Assembly: GCA_027450125.1 (NCBI GenBank)
Contig: DAIDKG010000377.1
Coordinates: 1-6,141 of the forward strand
Direction of reading: 5' to 3'
From: Bordetella sp.
GTDB taxonomy: Bacteria; Pseudomonadota; Gammaproteobacteria; Burkholderiales; Burkholderiaceae_B
Length of the DNA: 6,141 nucleotides
The translations under genes were made by a program, and so were the position numbers. Numbering within the stretch: position 1 is the first letter of the stretch; the number at the start of each line of letters is the position of its first letter. Positions 1-6,026 of the stretch are shown here, piece by piece. The notes under the pieces are model-generated. The model was not told the origin of the DNA. It ran no database searches and was given only the letters and a program-made list of their open reading frames with translations.

Positions 1-199
1 CGGCATGGTAGACGGGGCTGGGGCGGCCGACGTAGTGCTTGAGTTCGTAATCGTAGGCCTGGATGAAGGCCGGATCGAGGCGGGCGTGGTCGTAGGCCGC
101 GCGCAGCTCGTCCAGGGCGTGCATCAGCGTTTCGGCCACGAATACGCCGCCGTAGGGGCCGAAATGGCCGTGCGAATCGGGCAGGTCGTAAGGTTTCAC
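1..199 (-). CDS. trpB: Tryptophan synthase beta subunit, N-terminal 66 residues (gene continues past the left edge)
   Basis: TrpB is the cytoplasmic PLP enzyme that condenses indole with L-serine to give L-tryptophan, working as an alpha2beta2 complex with TrpA. The visible frame starts [18 protein letters not shown] and holds the family's N-terminal signature: HFGPYGG at residues 12-18, VAETL at 21-25, and [11 protein letters not shown] at 56-66, which in the family precedes the PLP-lysine region. The start is a GTG at 199-197, chosen because GGAG lies 8 bases upstream and homology begins immediately. The only nearby upstream ATG (minus strand, about position 225) is in another frame. The PLP lysine and the rest of the protein lie outside the window. 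It follows argE on the same strand after an 81-base gap. Family assignment is near certain. That trpA follows is expected from the family but not seen. Confidence 0.95.
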   Translation of the reverse strand, partial: MKPYDLPDSHGHFGPYGGVFVAETLMHALDELRAAYDHARLDPAFIQAYDYELKHYVGRPSPVYHA

Positions 200-215
200 A
201 ACAGGTTCTCCGCGA

Positions 216-245
216 ATCGGCCATTTTACCGCGTATGCGGCCGAT
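216..245 (-). promoter_or_regulatory. Candidate trpB promoter -10 box inside an inverted repeat
   Basis: On the minus strand, TAAAAT (228-223) matches 5 of 6 bases of the sigma-70 -10 consensus. It would start RNA near position 216, giving a leader of about 16 bases with the GGAG ribosome site. The box is flanked by the perfect 7-base arms ATCGGCC (216-222 on the plus strand) and GGCCGAT (239-245), a layout that suits a repressor operator or an RNA hairpin. A nested CCGC-GTAT-GCGG (229-240) is an alternative fold. I see no good -35 hexamer at 16-18 bases. The signals are visible; their function is inferred. Confidence 0.35.
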
Positions 246-280
246 CCTATTTCTCGAGCTGGCGCATGCGCCGCCCAGGC

Positions 281-1432
281 TTATAGGGACTGCCCCAGAC
301 GGCGCAGGAAGCGCTCGCAGCCGTCGAGCTGACTCAGTTCGATGAATTCATTGGGTTTGTGCGCCTGCTGGATGTCGCCGGGGCCGCAGACCACCGCGGG
401 GATGCCCACGCTCTGGAACAGCCCCGCTTCCGTGCCGTAGGCCACCTTGCGCACGGCGCGGTCGGAGGTCAGGGCGCGCGCCAGCTGGGTGATGGCCTGC
501 TCTTCCTACGCGTCCAGGCCGGGAGCCGAGGCCCCGGTATGGATGTCGATGCGCGCTTCGGCGTATTCGGCCTGCATGCGCGGCAGCAGTTCCTCGCGCA
601 CGTAGCGCTCGACCTGGGACTGGATCTGGTCGGCGGGAATTCCGGGCAGGTTGCGGAATTCATAATTGAACTCGCACAAGGCCGGGATGGTGTTGACCGC
701 GATGCCGCCCCGGATCTGGTTCGTGGTCATGGTCGAGAACGGCACGTCGAAGAACTCGTCGTAGGGGCCTTGCGCCTTCATGGCGTCGGCGATGTCGCGG
801 ATGCGGCAGATCAGCCGGGCGGCGTACTCGATGGCGTTGCAGCCCTGGGGCGTGAGCGACGAGTGGGCGGCCTTGCCATGCACACGACAGTTGAAGAGGT
901 TCACGCCTTTGTGCGCCACCACCACCTGCATATTGGTGGGCTCGCCCACCACGCAGCCGTCGGCCTTGATGCCACGGCCCTGCAATTCGGCCAGCATCAC
1001 GGGCGCACCCACGCAGCCCACTTCCTCGTCGTAGGAAAAGGCCAGGTGTATGGGTTTCTTGCGCGGCATGGCCAGGAATTCGGGCACCAGGGCCAGCGAC
1101 GTGGCGATGAAGCTCTTCATGTCGGCGGTGCCCCGCCCGTAAAGGCGCCCGTCCTTCTCGGAGAGCGTGAAGGGATCGGTATCCCAGTCCTGGCCGTCCA
1201 CGGGCACCACGTCGGTGTGGCCGGACAGCACCACGCCGCCCTGCACCGACCCATCGGAAGCCGGCAGCGTGGCAAAGAGATTGGCCTTGTCGCCGCTTTC
1301 ATTGTGGGCCAGCCAGGATTGGACGCCCTGGCCGCGTAGCCAGTCCCTGGCGGTTTCGATGAGGGCCAGATTGGAGTTGCGGCTGGTGGTGTCAAAGCCT
1401 ACCAGTGTGCTTAGCCAGGTGCGGGTGTCCAT
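281..1432 (-). pseudogene. argE: Acetylornithine deacetylase (M20 peptidase family) broken by an in-frame TAG at codon 309
   Basis: ArgE hydrolyses N-acetyl-L-ornithine to ornithine and acetate in arginine synthesis, using a two-metal M20 active site. The ATG at 1432 has AAGGA 8 bases upstream and gives a protein of family length (383 codons). Expected residues are present: H72 and D74 in SGHTDVVP, bridging D104 in GRGTADMK, the E136/E137 pair in YDEEVGC, and E164 in VVGEPT. A lid domain starts near residue 172, with HGKAAHSS at 185-192. At 508-506 the frame meets TAG. The same frame then continues for 74 codons to TAA (283-281) and still encodes YGTEAGLFQ and GPGDIQQAHKPNEF, whose H358 is the remaining metal ligand. 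The 308-residue product would lack that ligand and the end of the catalytic domain, so it is probably inactive. TAG is one base from CAG, GAG, AAG or TCG. Substrate is by family resemblance; another M20 amidohydrolase such as a DapE-like enzyme is possible. In a relative without the TAG this would be an ordinary intact gene. Confidence 0.88.
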
Positions 1433-1440
1433 GCCAGAAG

Positions 1441-1469
1441 TCCTTGAGGCGAAAAACAGGAGTTTATTA
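1441..1469 (-). promoter_or_regulatory. argE ribosome-binding site and AT-rich upstream patch
   Basis: On the minus strand, AAGGA at 1445-1441 sits 8 bases before the argE ATG at 1432 and decides the start. Just upstream, an AT-rich patch in an otherwise GC-rich gap holds TAATAA (1469-1464), a possible -10 element, with A- and T-runs around it up to about 1490. No convincing -35 hexamer is seen, so the promoter part is weak while the ribosome site is good. The argE frame stays open far upstream through the relA coding region, but nothing there resembles the family. Confidence 0.45.
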
Positions 1470-1623
1470 GGTTGGGGAGTTTTTTTGAGTTCTTTCGGCG
1501 CCGCGGCTGCCGTGCGATGGCTGCCGCGCGATTCCGGCACCCGGGCGCCCCGGGCTGGCGCGTTCCACGCCAGGGATTGCAGCAGGGCCCAGGGTGCGCA
1601 TGGATCCGGGTTCTCCAGGGCGC

Positions 1624-3834
1624 TCAGCGCCGGGTCGCGGAAATTGCGCCCGGCACGGCGGCCAGGGCATCCAGTGCGCGGTGCAGGGCCTCGCCGTCGC
1701 GCACCTCCACGGTGAACACCATGTGCGCCAGCGATTGTCTGCTCTGCGTGTTCACGCCCACCACGTTCAGCCGCAGCCGCGCAAACACTTCGGACAGGTC
1801 GCGCAGCAGGCCCGGGCGGTCGTGGGCGCGCACGCTCACGTCCACGGGGTAGAACGTGTCGGCAGTATTGCCCCAGCCCACGTCGATGATCCGCTCGGGC
1901 TCGCGCGCGGCCAGGGCCTGGTAGCTGGCGCAATCGGCGCGGTGGATGGACACGCCGCGCCCGCGCGTCACAAAGCCGCGGATCGCATCGGGCGGCGCAG
2001 GCCGGCAGCAGCGCGCCAGCTGGGTCAGGAGCGATCCCACGCCCACCACCAGCACGCCGCTCTTGCCGCTGGCCTCCGCGCTCTCGGCGCTGCGCGCGAA
2101 CTTGGGCACATGCGGCGTGTCCTCGGCCGGCGCCGGTTGCTGGAAGGCGTCGTCGATGTGGCGCAGGCTGAACTCTTCCTTGGCCACCGCCACGTAAAGA
2201 TCGTCGGCGCGCGCGAAACCCAGGGTCTGGGCCAGTTGTTCCAGATTGACGGCCGTCTTGCCCAGGCGCTGCAGTTCCTTCTCGACCAGGGCCTGCCCCT
2301 GGGCGATGCGCTGCGCCAGCTCGATGGCGTTGAACCACATGCGCACCTTGCTGCGCGCGCGCGGGCTGGCCAGGTAGCCCAGCTGGGCGTTGAGCCAGTC
2401 GCGCGAGGGGCCGCCCGACTTGGCCGCGATGATTTCCACCGTCTGGCCCGTGGCCAGGCGCGTATGCAGCGGCACCATCTGGCCGTCGATGCGCGCGCCG
2501 CGGCAGCGATGGCCCAGGTCGGTGTGCAGGTGGTAGGCGAAGTCGACCGGCGTGGATCCTTCGGGCAGTTCGATCACGCGCGCCTGCGGCGTAAGCACGT
2601 AGATGTGTCCGTCCGCCTGCGCGGCTGCCGCGTCCTTGCGGGTTTCCAGCTCGCTGTTCCAGGCCAGCAGCTGGCGCATCCACGATAGCTGCCGGTCGTA
2701 GTCGCTGGAGGCCGCCACCTGGCCGCCCTTGGCGCCGGCCTCTTTATAGCGCCAGTGCGCAGCCATGCCGTATTCGGCGAACTGGTGCATTTCGCGCGTG
2801 CGGATCTGCACCTCGAAGGGCCTGCCTTCGGCGTCGGTGACCACGGTATGCAGCGAACGGTAGCCGTTGGGCTTGGGACGCGAGATGTAGTCGTCGAAGG
2901 CCTCGATCATCGGCGCCCACATCTCGTGCACCAGGGCCAGGGCGGCATAGCAGGCGCGCACGTCGCCGACGATCACGCGCAACGCGCGCAGATCGAGGAG
3001 CTCGGAAAAATCCAGCCGCTTGATGCGCATCTTGTTCCAGATGCTGTAGATGTGCTTGGGCCTGCCGTAGACCTCGGCCTCGATGCCCGCCTGCTTCAGG
3101 GCCTGGCTCACGCGCGCGACGGCATCGGCAATGAAGGCTTCGCGCTCGGCCCGCTTTTCCTCGAGCTGGCGGGCGATCTGCTTGTAGCGCTCGGGTTCGA
3201 GAAACCGGAAGGACAGATCCTCGAGCTCCCACTTGACCTGCCAGATGCCCAGGCGATTGGCCAGCGGGGTATACAGGTCCAGCGTTTCGCGCGCCAGCTC
3301 GGGCGGGCACGGCGCTCTGGTCTCGGCATGCCAGCGCAGCGTCTGCAGACGCGACGCCAGGCGCATCAGCACGATGCGCAGGTCGGCCGCCATCGCCAGC
3401 AGCATCTTGCGCTGCATTTCCTTCTGGCCGCCGGTCGCGGCCGTGCTGTCGCTGGCCTGCCGGGCCGCGACATTCAGGCGCAGCAAGGCATGCGAGCCGG
3501 CCAGCAGCCTGGCGGTCTGCGCGCCGAATTCGGCGGCGACGGGATCGCTGCGTGCGTTGCCGGAAGGCAGGGCGTCGGGCGGCAAGGCGGCCAGCAAAGC
3601 GGCCGCGCGGGTGGGCGCGTCGGTCTGCAGGCCCGCCAGCAGACGCACGACGCCCGCGGCATGGCCCACCAGCGGTTCGCCGGTAAGGGCTTGCTGCGCC
3701 TGAAAGCGCGGTTCCGCCCAGGCCGCCGCCCGGGCCAGAAGCTGCACGCCGTCGTCGTCCAGGCCCGAGCCGGCCGCCTGCAGCCAGCCCGCGTCGAAAG
3801 GCGCGGCTAAGGGCGGGAGATGCGAGGCGGACAT
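1624..3834 (-). CDS. relA: GTP pyrophosphokinase RelA, (p)ppGpp synthetase
   Basis: RelA transfers pyrophosphate from ATP to GTP or GDP on stalled ribosomes carrying uncharged tRNA, making the stringent-response alarmone. The ATG at 3834 gives 736 residues, normal for the family. Domains in order: a pseudo-HD hydrolase region at about 40-175, where the HDxxED motif is replaced by LAALPPDA near 81-88, so hydrolysis is not expected; the synthetase at about 255-365, with YGRPKHIYSIWNKM (256-269), D281 and E341 as likely catalytic acids, FDDY (313-316) and KPNGYRSLHT (321-330); TGS at about 408-470; a zinc-finger-like CC region with C609, C610, H631 and C635; and ACT at about 663-736. FDDY resembles the ExDD type of monofunctional RelA rather than RxKD of bifunctional Rel/SpoT, but the first position is A312. 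An in-frame GTG at 3873 would add 13 residues. Neither start has a clear ribosome site; I prefer ATG because the added residues show no recognisable similarity. relA lies just past a strong terminator, so it should have its own promoter. A small palindrome spans its stop codon. Confidence 0.95.
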   Translation of the reverse strand: MSASHLPPLAAPFDAGWLQAAGSGLDDDGVQLLARAAAWAEPRFQAQQALTGEPLVGHAAGVVRLLAGLQTDAPTRAAALLAALPPDALPSGNARSDPVAAEFGAQTARLLAGSHALLRLNVAARQASDSTAATGGQKEMQRKMLLAMAADLRIVLMRLASRLQTLRWHAETRAPCPPELARETLDLYTPLANRLGIWQVKWELEDLSFRFLEPERYKQIARQLEEKRAEREAFIADAVARVSQALKQAGIEAEVYGRPKHIYSIWNKMRIKRLDFSELLDLRALRVIVGDVRACYAALALVHEMWAPMIEAFDDYISRPKPNGYRSLHTVVTDAEGRPFEVQIRTREMHQFAEYGMAAHWRYKEAGAKGGQVAASSDYDRQLSWMRQLLAWNSELETRKDAAAAQADGHIYVLTPQARVIELPEGSTPVDFAYHLHTDLGHRCRGARIDGQMVPLHTRLATGQTVEIIAAKSGGPSRDWLNAQLGYLASPRARSKVRMWFNAIELAQRIAQGQALVEKELQRLGKTAVNLEQLAQTLGFARADDLYVAVAKEEFSLRHIDDAFQQPAPAEDTPHVPKFARSAESAEASGKSGVLVVGVGSLLTQLARCCRPAPPDAIRGFVTRGRGVSIHRADCASYQALAAREPERIIDVGWGNTADTFYPVDVSVRAHDRPGLLRDLSEVFARLRLNVVGVNTQSRQSLAHMVFTVEVRDGEALHRALDALAAVPGAISATRR

Positions 3835-3881
3835 GGCGGAGCGGCTTGGAAAAAGTGCGGCACAATTCAACACTCTACCGC

Positions 3882-3911
3882 AAAAAACAAGGCCGCCCGA
3901 AGGCGGCCCTG
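3882..3911 (-). terminator. Strong intrinsic terminator after the RidA-like gene
   Basis: Read on the minus strand, a 10-base-pair stem (3911-3902 with 3897-3888) closes on the extra-stable tetraloop TTCG (3901-3898) and runs straight into six T residues (3887-3882). The seven inner pairs are all G-C; the outer three are G-U, A-U and C-G. It lies 21 bases after the stop codon of the RidA-like gene and 47 bases before the relA ATG. It therefore ends the pncB-RidA unit and separates it from relA. On the plus strand there is no T-run after the stem, so it acts in one direction only. Confidence 0.93.
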
Positions 3912-3932
3912 CACCGATCGGGGCCGGCGCGA

Positions 3933-4283
3933 TCAGACCGCGGCAGTCACCACGATTTCGACCTTGATGTCGGGATTGGCCAGGCGCGCTTCGATGGTGG
4001 CGCGCGCAGGCGCGGCGCCTTCGGCGACCCAGGCGTCCCAGGCCGCGTTCATGCCGGCGAACTCGGCGATATTGGCCACGAAGACCTGCGCCATCAGGAT
4101 GCGCGACTTGTCGCTGCCGACCTCGGCCAGCAACTTGTCGATGGTGGCCAGCACCTGCCTGGTCTGGCCGGTGATGTCCTGCGTCGTGTCATCGGGCACC
4201 TGGCCGGCCAGATAGGCCACGCCGTTGTAGACGGCGACGTCGGACAGGCGCTTGCCCACATTGATGCGCTTGATATTGCTCAT
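3933..4283 (-). CDS. RidA/YjgF/YER057c/UK114 family protein, YoaB-like
   Basis: This 116-residue protein belongs to the RidA family of small trimeric cytoplasmic proteins. Classical RidA deaminates reactive enamine/imine intermediates released by PLP enzymes. The closest pattern I recall is E. coli YoaB: RLSDVAVYNGVAYLAGQ (12-28), MNAAWDAWV (78-86), and PARATIEARLANPDIKVEI (92-110) ending in TAAV. R94 in PAR corresponds to the arginine that binds the substrate carboxylate in RidA, and E109 to the conserved glutamate near the C-terminus. The classical SGQ is AGQ here, so the substrate may differ from that of RidA itself. The ATG at 4283 has AGAGGA 4 bases upstream. It follows pncB by 68 bases on the same strand and is closed by a strong terminator. 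The family is secure; the exact activity is unknown. Confidence 0.92.
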   Translation of the reverse strand: MSNIKRINVGKRLSDVAVYNGVAYLAGQVPDDTTQDITGQTRQVLATIDKLLAEVGSDKSRILMAQVFVANIAEFAGMNAAWDAWVAEGAAPARATIEARLANPDIKVEIVVTAAV

Positions 4284-4329
4284 GAGATCCTCTGTGCGAA
4301 AAAAGGTTGGACGATAGGGAGGGTGAGGC

Positions 4330-4347
4330 AAAAAATGGCGGCGCCGC
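4330..4347 (-). terminator. Weak terminator-like palindrome just after pncB
   Basis: Four bases past the pncB stop, the perfect palindrome GCGGCGCCGC (4347-4338) is followed on the minus strand by CA and six T residues (4335-4330). A hairpin here can only form three or four pairs around a short loop, so any termination would be partial. It could reduce, rather than block, read-through from pncB into the RidA-like gene. The sequence is visible; the function is a guess. Confidence 0.3.
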
Positions 4348-4351
4348 GCAG

Positions 4352-5527
4352 TCAGGCCGGCGGCAATTCGAACACCTGGCGCAGGTAGGCCAGGTAGGCC
4401 GGATCGTCGCACATGGTCTTTTCGGGCGCGTCGGACACCTTGGCCACCGGCTGGCCGTTGCAGCGGACCATCTTGATGACGATCTGCAGCGGCTCGTAGC
4501 CCAGATCGTTGGTGAGATTGGTGCCAATGCCGAACGACAGCTTGCAGCGCTGCGAAAAGCGCCGGAACAGCTCGATGGCCTTGGGGAAATCCAGTGCATC
4601 GGAAAAAACCAGCGTCTTGGTGCGCGGATCGCTGCGATTGTTGCGGTAGTGCTGGATCATGCGCTCGCCCCAGGTGAACGGGTCTCCCGAGTCGTGGCGC
4701 GCGCCGTCGAACAGCTTGCAGAAGTACATGTCGAAGTCGCGCAGGAACGCGCCCATGCCGTATACGTCCGACAAGGCGATGCCCAGGTCTCCGCGGTATT
4801 CGCGGGCCCACATTTCCAGCGCGAATACCTGCGAATCGCGCAGGCGCGGCCCGAGCGCCTGGCAGGCCTGCAGATACTCGTGACCCATGGTGCCCAGGGG
4901 CAGCACTCCGTGGCGCCTGGCCAGCAGCACATTGCTGGTGCCGACGAAATACGGTTGCATCTGGTTCTTGAGCGTGGCCACGACCTCGTCGTGCCAGGCC
5001 TTGGAAAAACGCCGGCGGGTGCCGTAATCGGCCAGGCGGAATTCGGCCAGCGCGGGATCGTTCCTGACCAGGCTCATCTTGTCCTGCAACCGCCGGCGCC
5101 CCTCCTGCAGGTCGGGATGGGGCCGCGTGTTGCGGAAGTAGACCTCGTTGACGATGGCCAGCACCGGAATCTCGAACAGGATGGTGTGCAGCCAGGGCCC
5201 CTGGATCTCGATCGATATCTCGCCCGGCGCATCGCCCTCCCTGATGGCGATGCAGCGCTCGGGCATGTGGTACAGGCCCAGGAAGTCGATGAAGTCGCTG
5301 GTCAGAAAGCGCAGGCCGCGCAGATAGTCCAGCTCGTCGTCGGCGAACCGCAACTGGCACAGGTTGTGTACCTCGGTGCGGATTTCGTCCAGGTAGGGCC
5401 GCAGGTCCACGCCGGGCGTGCGGCACTTGAACCGGTATTGCACCTGGGCAGCCGGGAACTGGTGCAGCACGACCTGCATCATGCTGAACTTGTAGAGGTC
5501 GGTGTCGAGCAGCGAATCGATGATCAT
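4352..5527 (-). CDS. pncB: Nicotinate phosphoribosyltransferase
   Basis: PncB joins nicotinate to PRPP, with ATP hydrolysis, to give nicotinate mononucleotide: the entry step of the Preiss-Handler NAD salvage pathway in the cytoplasm. The 391-residue frame matches the family in length and opens [18 protein letters not shown]. Recognised segments are YRFKCR (31-36), [26 protein letters not shown] (196-221, split by eye) with H216 as the likely phosphorylated histidine, [16 protein letters not shown] (275-290) and [12 protein letters not shown] (332-343), the last two being phosphate/PRPP-binding parts of the fold. I use ATG 5527 because family members begin at this point, but GGGAGG lies 22 bases away. 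An in-frame GTG at 5539 has it at a better 10-base spacing and would add four residues. Bordetellae are known to require nicotinate, so in such a host this step would be central to NAD supply; that depends on the organism guess. It is divergent from fdxA. Confidence 0.95.
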   Translation of the reverse strand: MIIDSLLDTDLYKFSMMQVVLHQFPAAQVQYRFKCRTPGVDLRPYLDEIRTEVHNLCQLRFADDELDYLRGLRFLTSDFIDFLGLYHMPERCIAIREGDAPGEISIEIQGPWLHTILFEIPVLAIVNEVYFRNTRPHPDLQEGRRRLQDKMSLVRNDPALAEFRLADYGTRRRFSKAWHDEVVATLKNQMQPYFVGTSNVLLARRHGVLPLGTMGHEYLQACQALGPRLRDSQVFALEMWAREYRGDLGIALSDVYGMGAFLRDFDMYFCKLFDGARHDSGDPFTWGERMIQHYRNNRSDPRTKTLVFSDALDFPKAIELFRRFSQRCKLSFGIGTNLTNDLGYEPLQIVIKMVRCNGQPVAKVSDAPEKTMCDDPAYLAYLRQVFELPPA

Positions 5528-5547
5528 GATTGCGCACACGTTAACAT
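5524..5547 (-). other. Possible seven-codon leader frame overlapping the pncB start
   Basis: On the minus strand, an ATG at 5547 opens the frame MLTCAQS and ends in TGA at 5526-5524, overlapping the pncB ATG (5527-5525) as ATGA, a classic coupling arrangement. GGGAGG (5555-5550) precedes it, but only two bases separate it from this ATG, which is tight for ribosome binding. The same GGGAGG may serve the in-frame GTG at 5539 instead. The leader has no obvious regulatory codon run. It may well be chance. Confidence 0.2.
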
Positions 5548-5590
5548 GGCCTCCCGCAGGGGCCGCCGGGCGGACGCAGGCCCGACGCGG

Positions 5591-5640
5591 CATATGCATA
5601 TAACCAGGACAGGCGCCTGCCTACTGGCCGAAGCGCCTGT
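5591..5640. promoter_or_regulatory. Palindromic element in the pncB-fdxA divergent intergenic region
   Basis: The region between the two divergent genes holds the 8-base inverted repeat ACAGGCGC (5609-5616) and GCGCCTGT (5633-5640), separated by 16 bases. Because AGGCGCCT (5611-5618) is itself a palindrome, GCGCCTG also occurs as a direct repeat (5613-5619 and 5633-5639) with a 20-base period, close to two helical turns, as for a dimeric regulator bound on one face. The right arm ends 9 bases before the fdxA TAAAAT box. To the left, CATATGCATATAA (5591-5603) is an AT-rich patch that could hold the pncB -10 element on the minus strand. The repeats are visible; operator function is inferred. 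Confidence 0.35.
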
Positions 5641-5649
5641 GTCATTGGG

Positions 5650-5655
5650 TAAAAT
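5650..5655 (+). promoter_or_regulatory. Candidate fdxA -10 box
   Basis: TAAAAT matches 5 of 6 bases of the sigma-70 -10 consensus and lies 47 bases before the fdxA ATG, in the context GGGTAAAATCCC. A recognisable -35 hexamer is lacking at 16-18 bases upstream, so an activator may be needed or the call may be wrong. Confidence 0.4.
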
Positions 5656-5702
5656 CCCGCCCATCCACATACGAATCAACGCCCTGCCCGGAGCCGTCTG
5701 CA

Positions 5703-6026
5703 ATGACCCACGTCGTCACCGAAAACTGTATCAAGTGCAAGTACACCGACTGCGTGGACGTCTGCCCGGTTGACTGCTTCAAGGAAGGCCCGAACTTCCT
5801 GGTCATCGATCCGGACGAGTGCATCGATTGCGCCGTCTGCATTCCCGAATGCCCGGCCAACGCCATCTACGCCGAAGAAGACGTGCCGCAGGATCAGATC
5901 AAGTTCATCCAGATCAACGCCGAACTGACCCCCGAATTCAAGACCATCAGCCGGGCCAGGAAGCCCCTGCCCGACGCCGACCAGTGGAACGGCGTGGCCG
6001 ACAAACTGCAGTATCTCGAAAAATAA
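5703..6026 (+). CDS. fdxA: Seven-iron ferredoxin (one [3Fe-4S] and one [4Fe-4S] cluster)
   Basis: This 107-residue soluble, low-potential electron carrier is of the Azotobacter ferredoxin I type. It opens [20 protein letters not shown] and keeps the signature spacing. By comparison with ferredoxin I, C9, C17 and C50 should hold the [3Fe-4S] cluster, and C21, C40, C43 and C46 the [4Fe-4S] cluster; C12 and C25 are extra conserved cysteines. The lack of a canonical fourth ligand at the first cluster is what makes it a 7Fe rather than 8Fe type. The usual C-terminal extension follows, ending [21 protein letters not shown] with a small residue change from the model. Length is normal. The ATG at 5703 has GGAG (5690-5693) 9 bases upstream. 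The adjacent ferredoxin-NADP+ reductase starts at the next base after its stop, so the two are probably co-translated redox partners. Confidence 0.97.
   Translation: MTHVVTENCIKCKYTDCVDVCPVDCFKEGPNFLVIDPDECIDCAVCIPECPANAIYAEEDVPQDQIKFIQINAELTPEFKTISRARKPLPDADQWNGVADKLQYLEK

Noticed and set aside
1503..1555. Direct repeat GGCTGCCG (1505-1512, 1519-1526) and paired CCCGGG palindromes (1540-1545, 1549-1554) in the relA-argE gap
   Set aside because: They are short, GC-rich and unsupported by any promoter or T-run. The 191-base gap otherwise shows only the AT-rich patch and ribosome site before argE, with no RNA gene recognised.
1619..1631. Palindrome GGCGCTCAGCGCC centred on the relA stop codon as a terminator
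   Set aside because: The stem is only five or six pairs with a one- to three-base loop and has no T-run on the minus strand; such GC palindromes are expected by chance here.
1433..2683. Upstream extension of the argE frame through the relA coding region
   Set aside because: The frame happens to be open, but the translation is Arg/Pro/Ala-rich noise over relA. The family homology and a good AAGGA site fix the start at 1432.
1594..2688. Plus-strand open frame of 364 codons opposite relA, and similar ones at 359-1339 and 2755-3810
   Set aside because: They are low-complexity, His/Arg/Gly/Ala-rich shadows of relA and argE codons with no motif or ribosome site.
5528..5599. Extended pncB start at the ATG near 5599
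   Set aside because: It would add 24 residues of Arg/Ala/Pro-rich sequence unlike the family and would cover the divergent promoter region.
4307..5773. Long open frame on the plus strand (488 codons) opposite pncB
   Set aside because: It is antisense to a clearly recognised enzyme. High GC with G/C third positions leaves antisense frames open, and its product resembles no family. It also runs through the pncB-fdxA regulatory gap and into fdxA.
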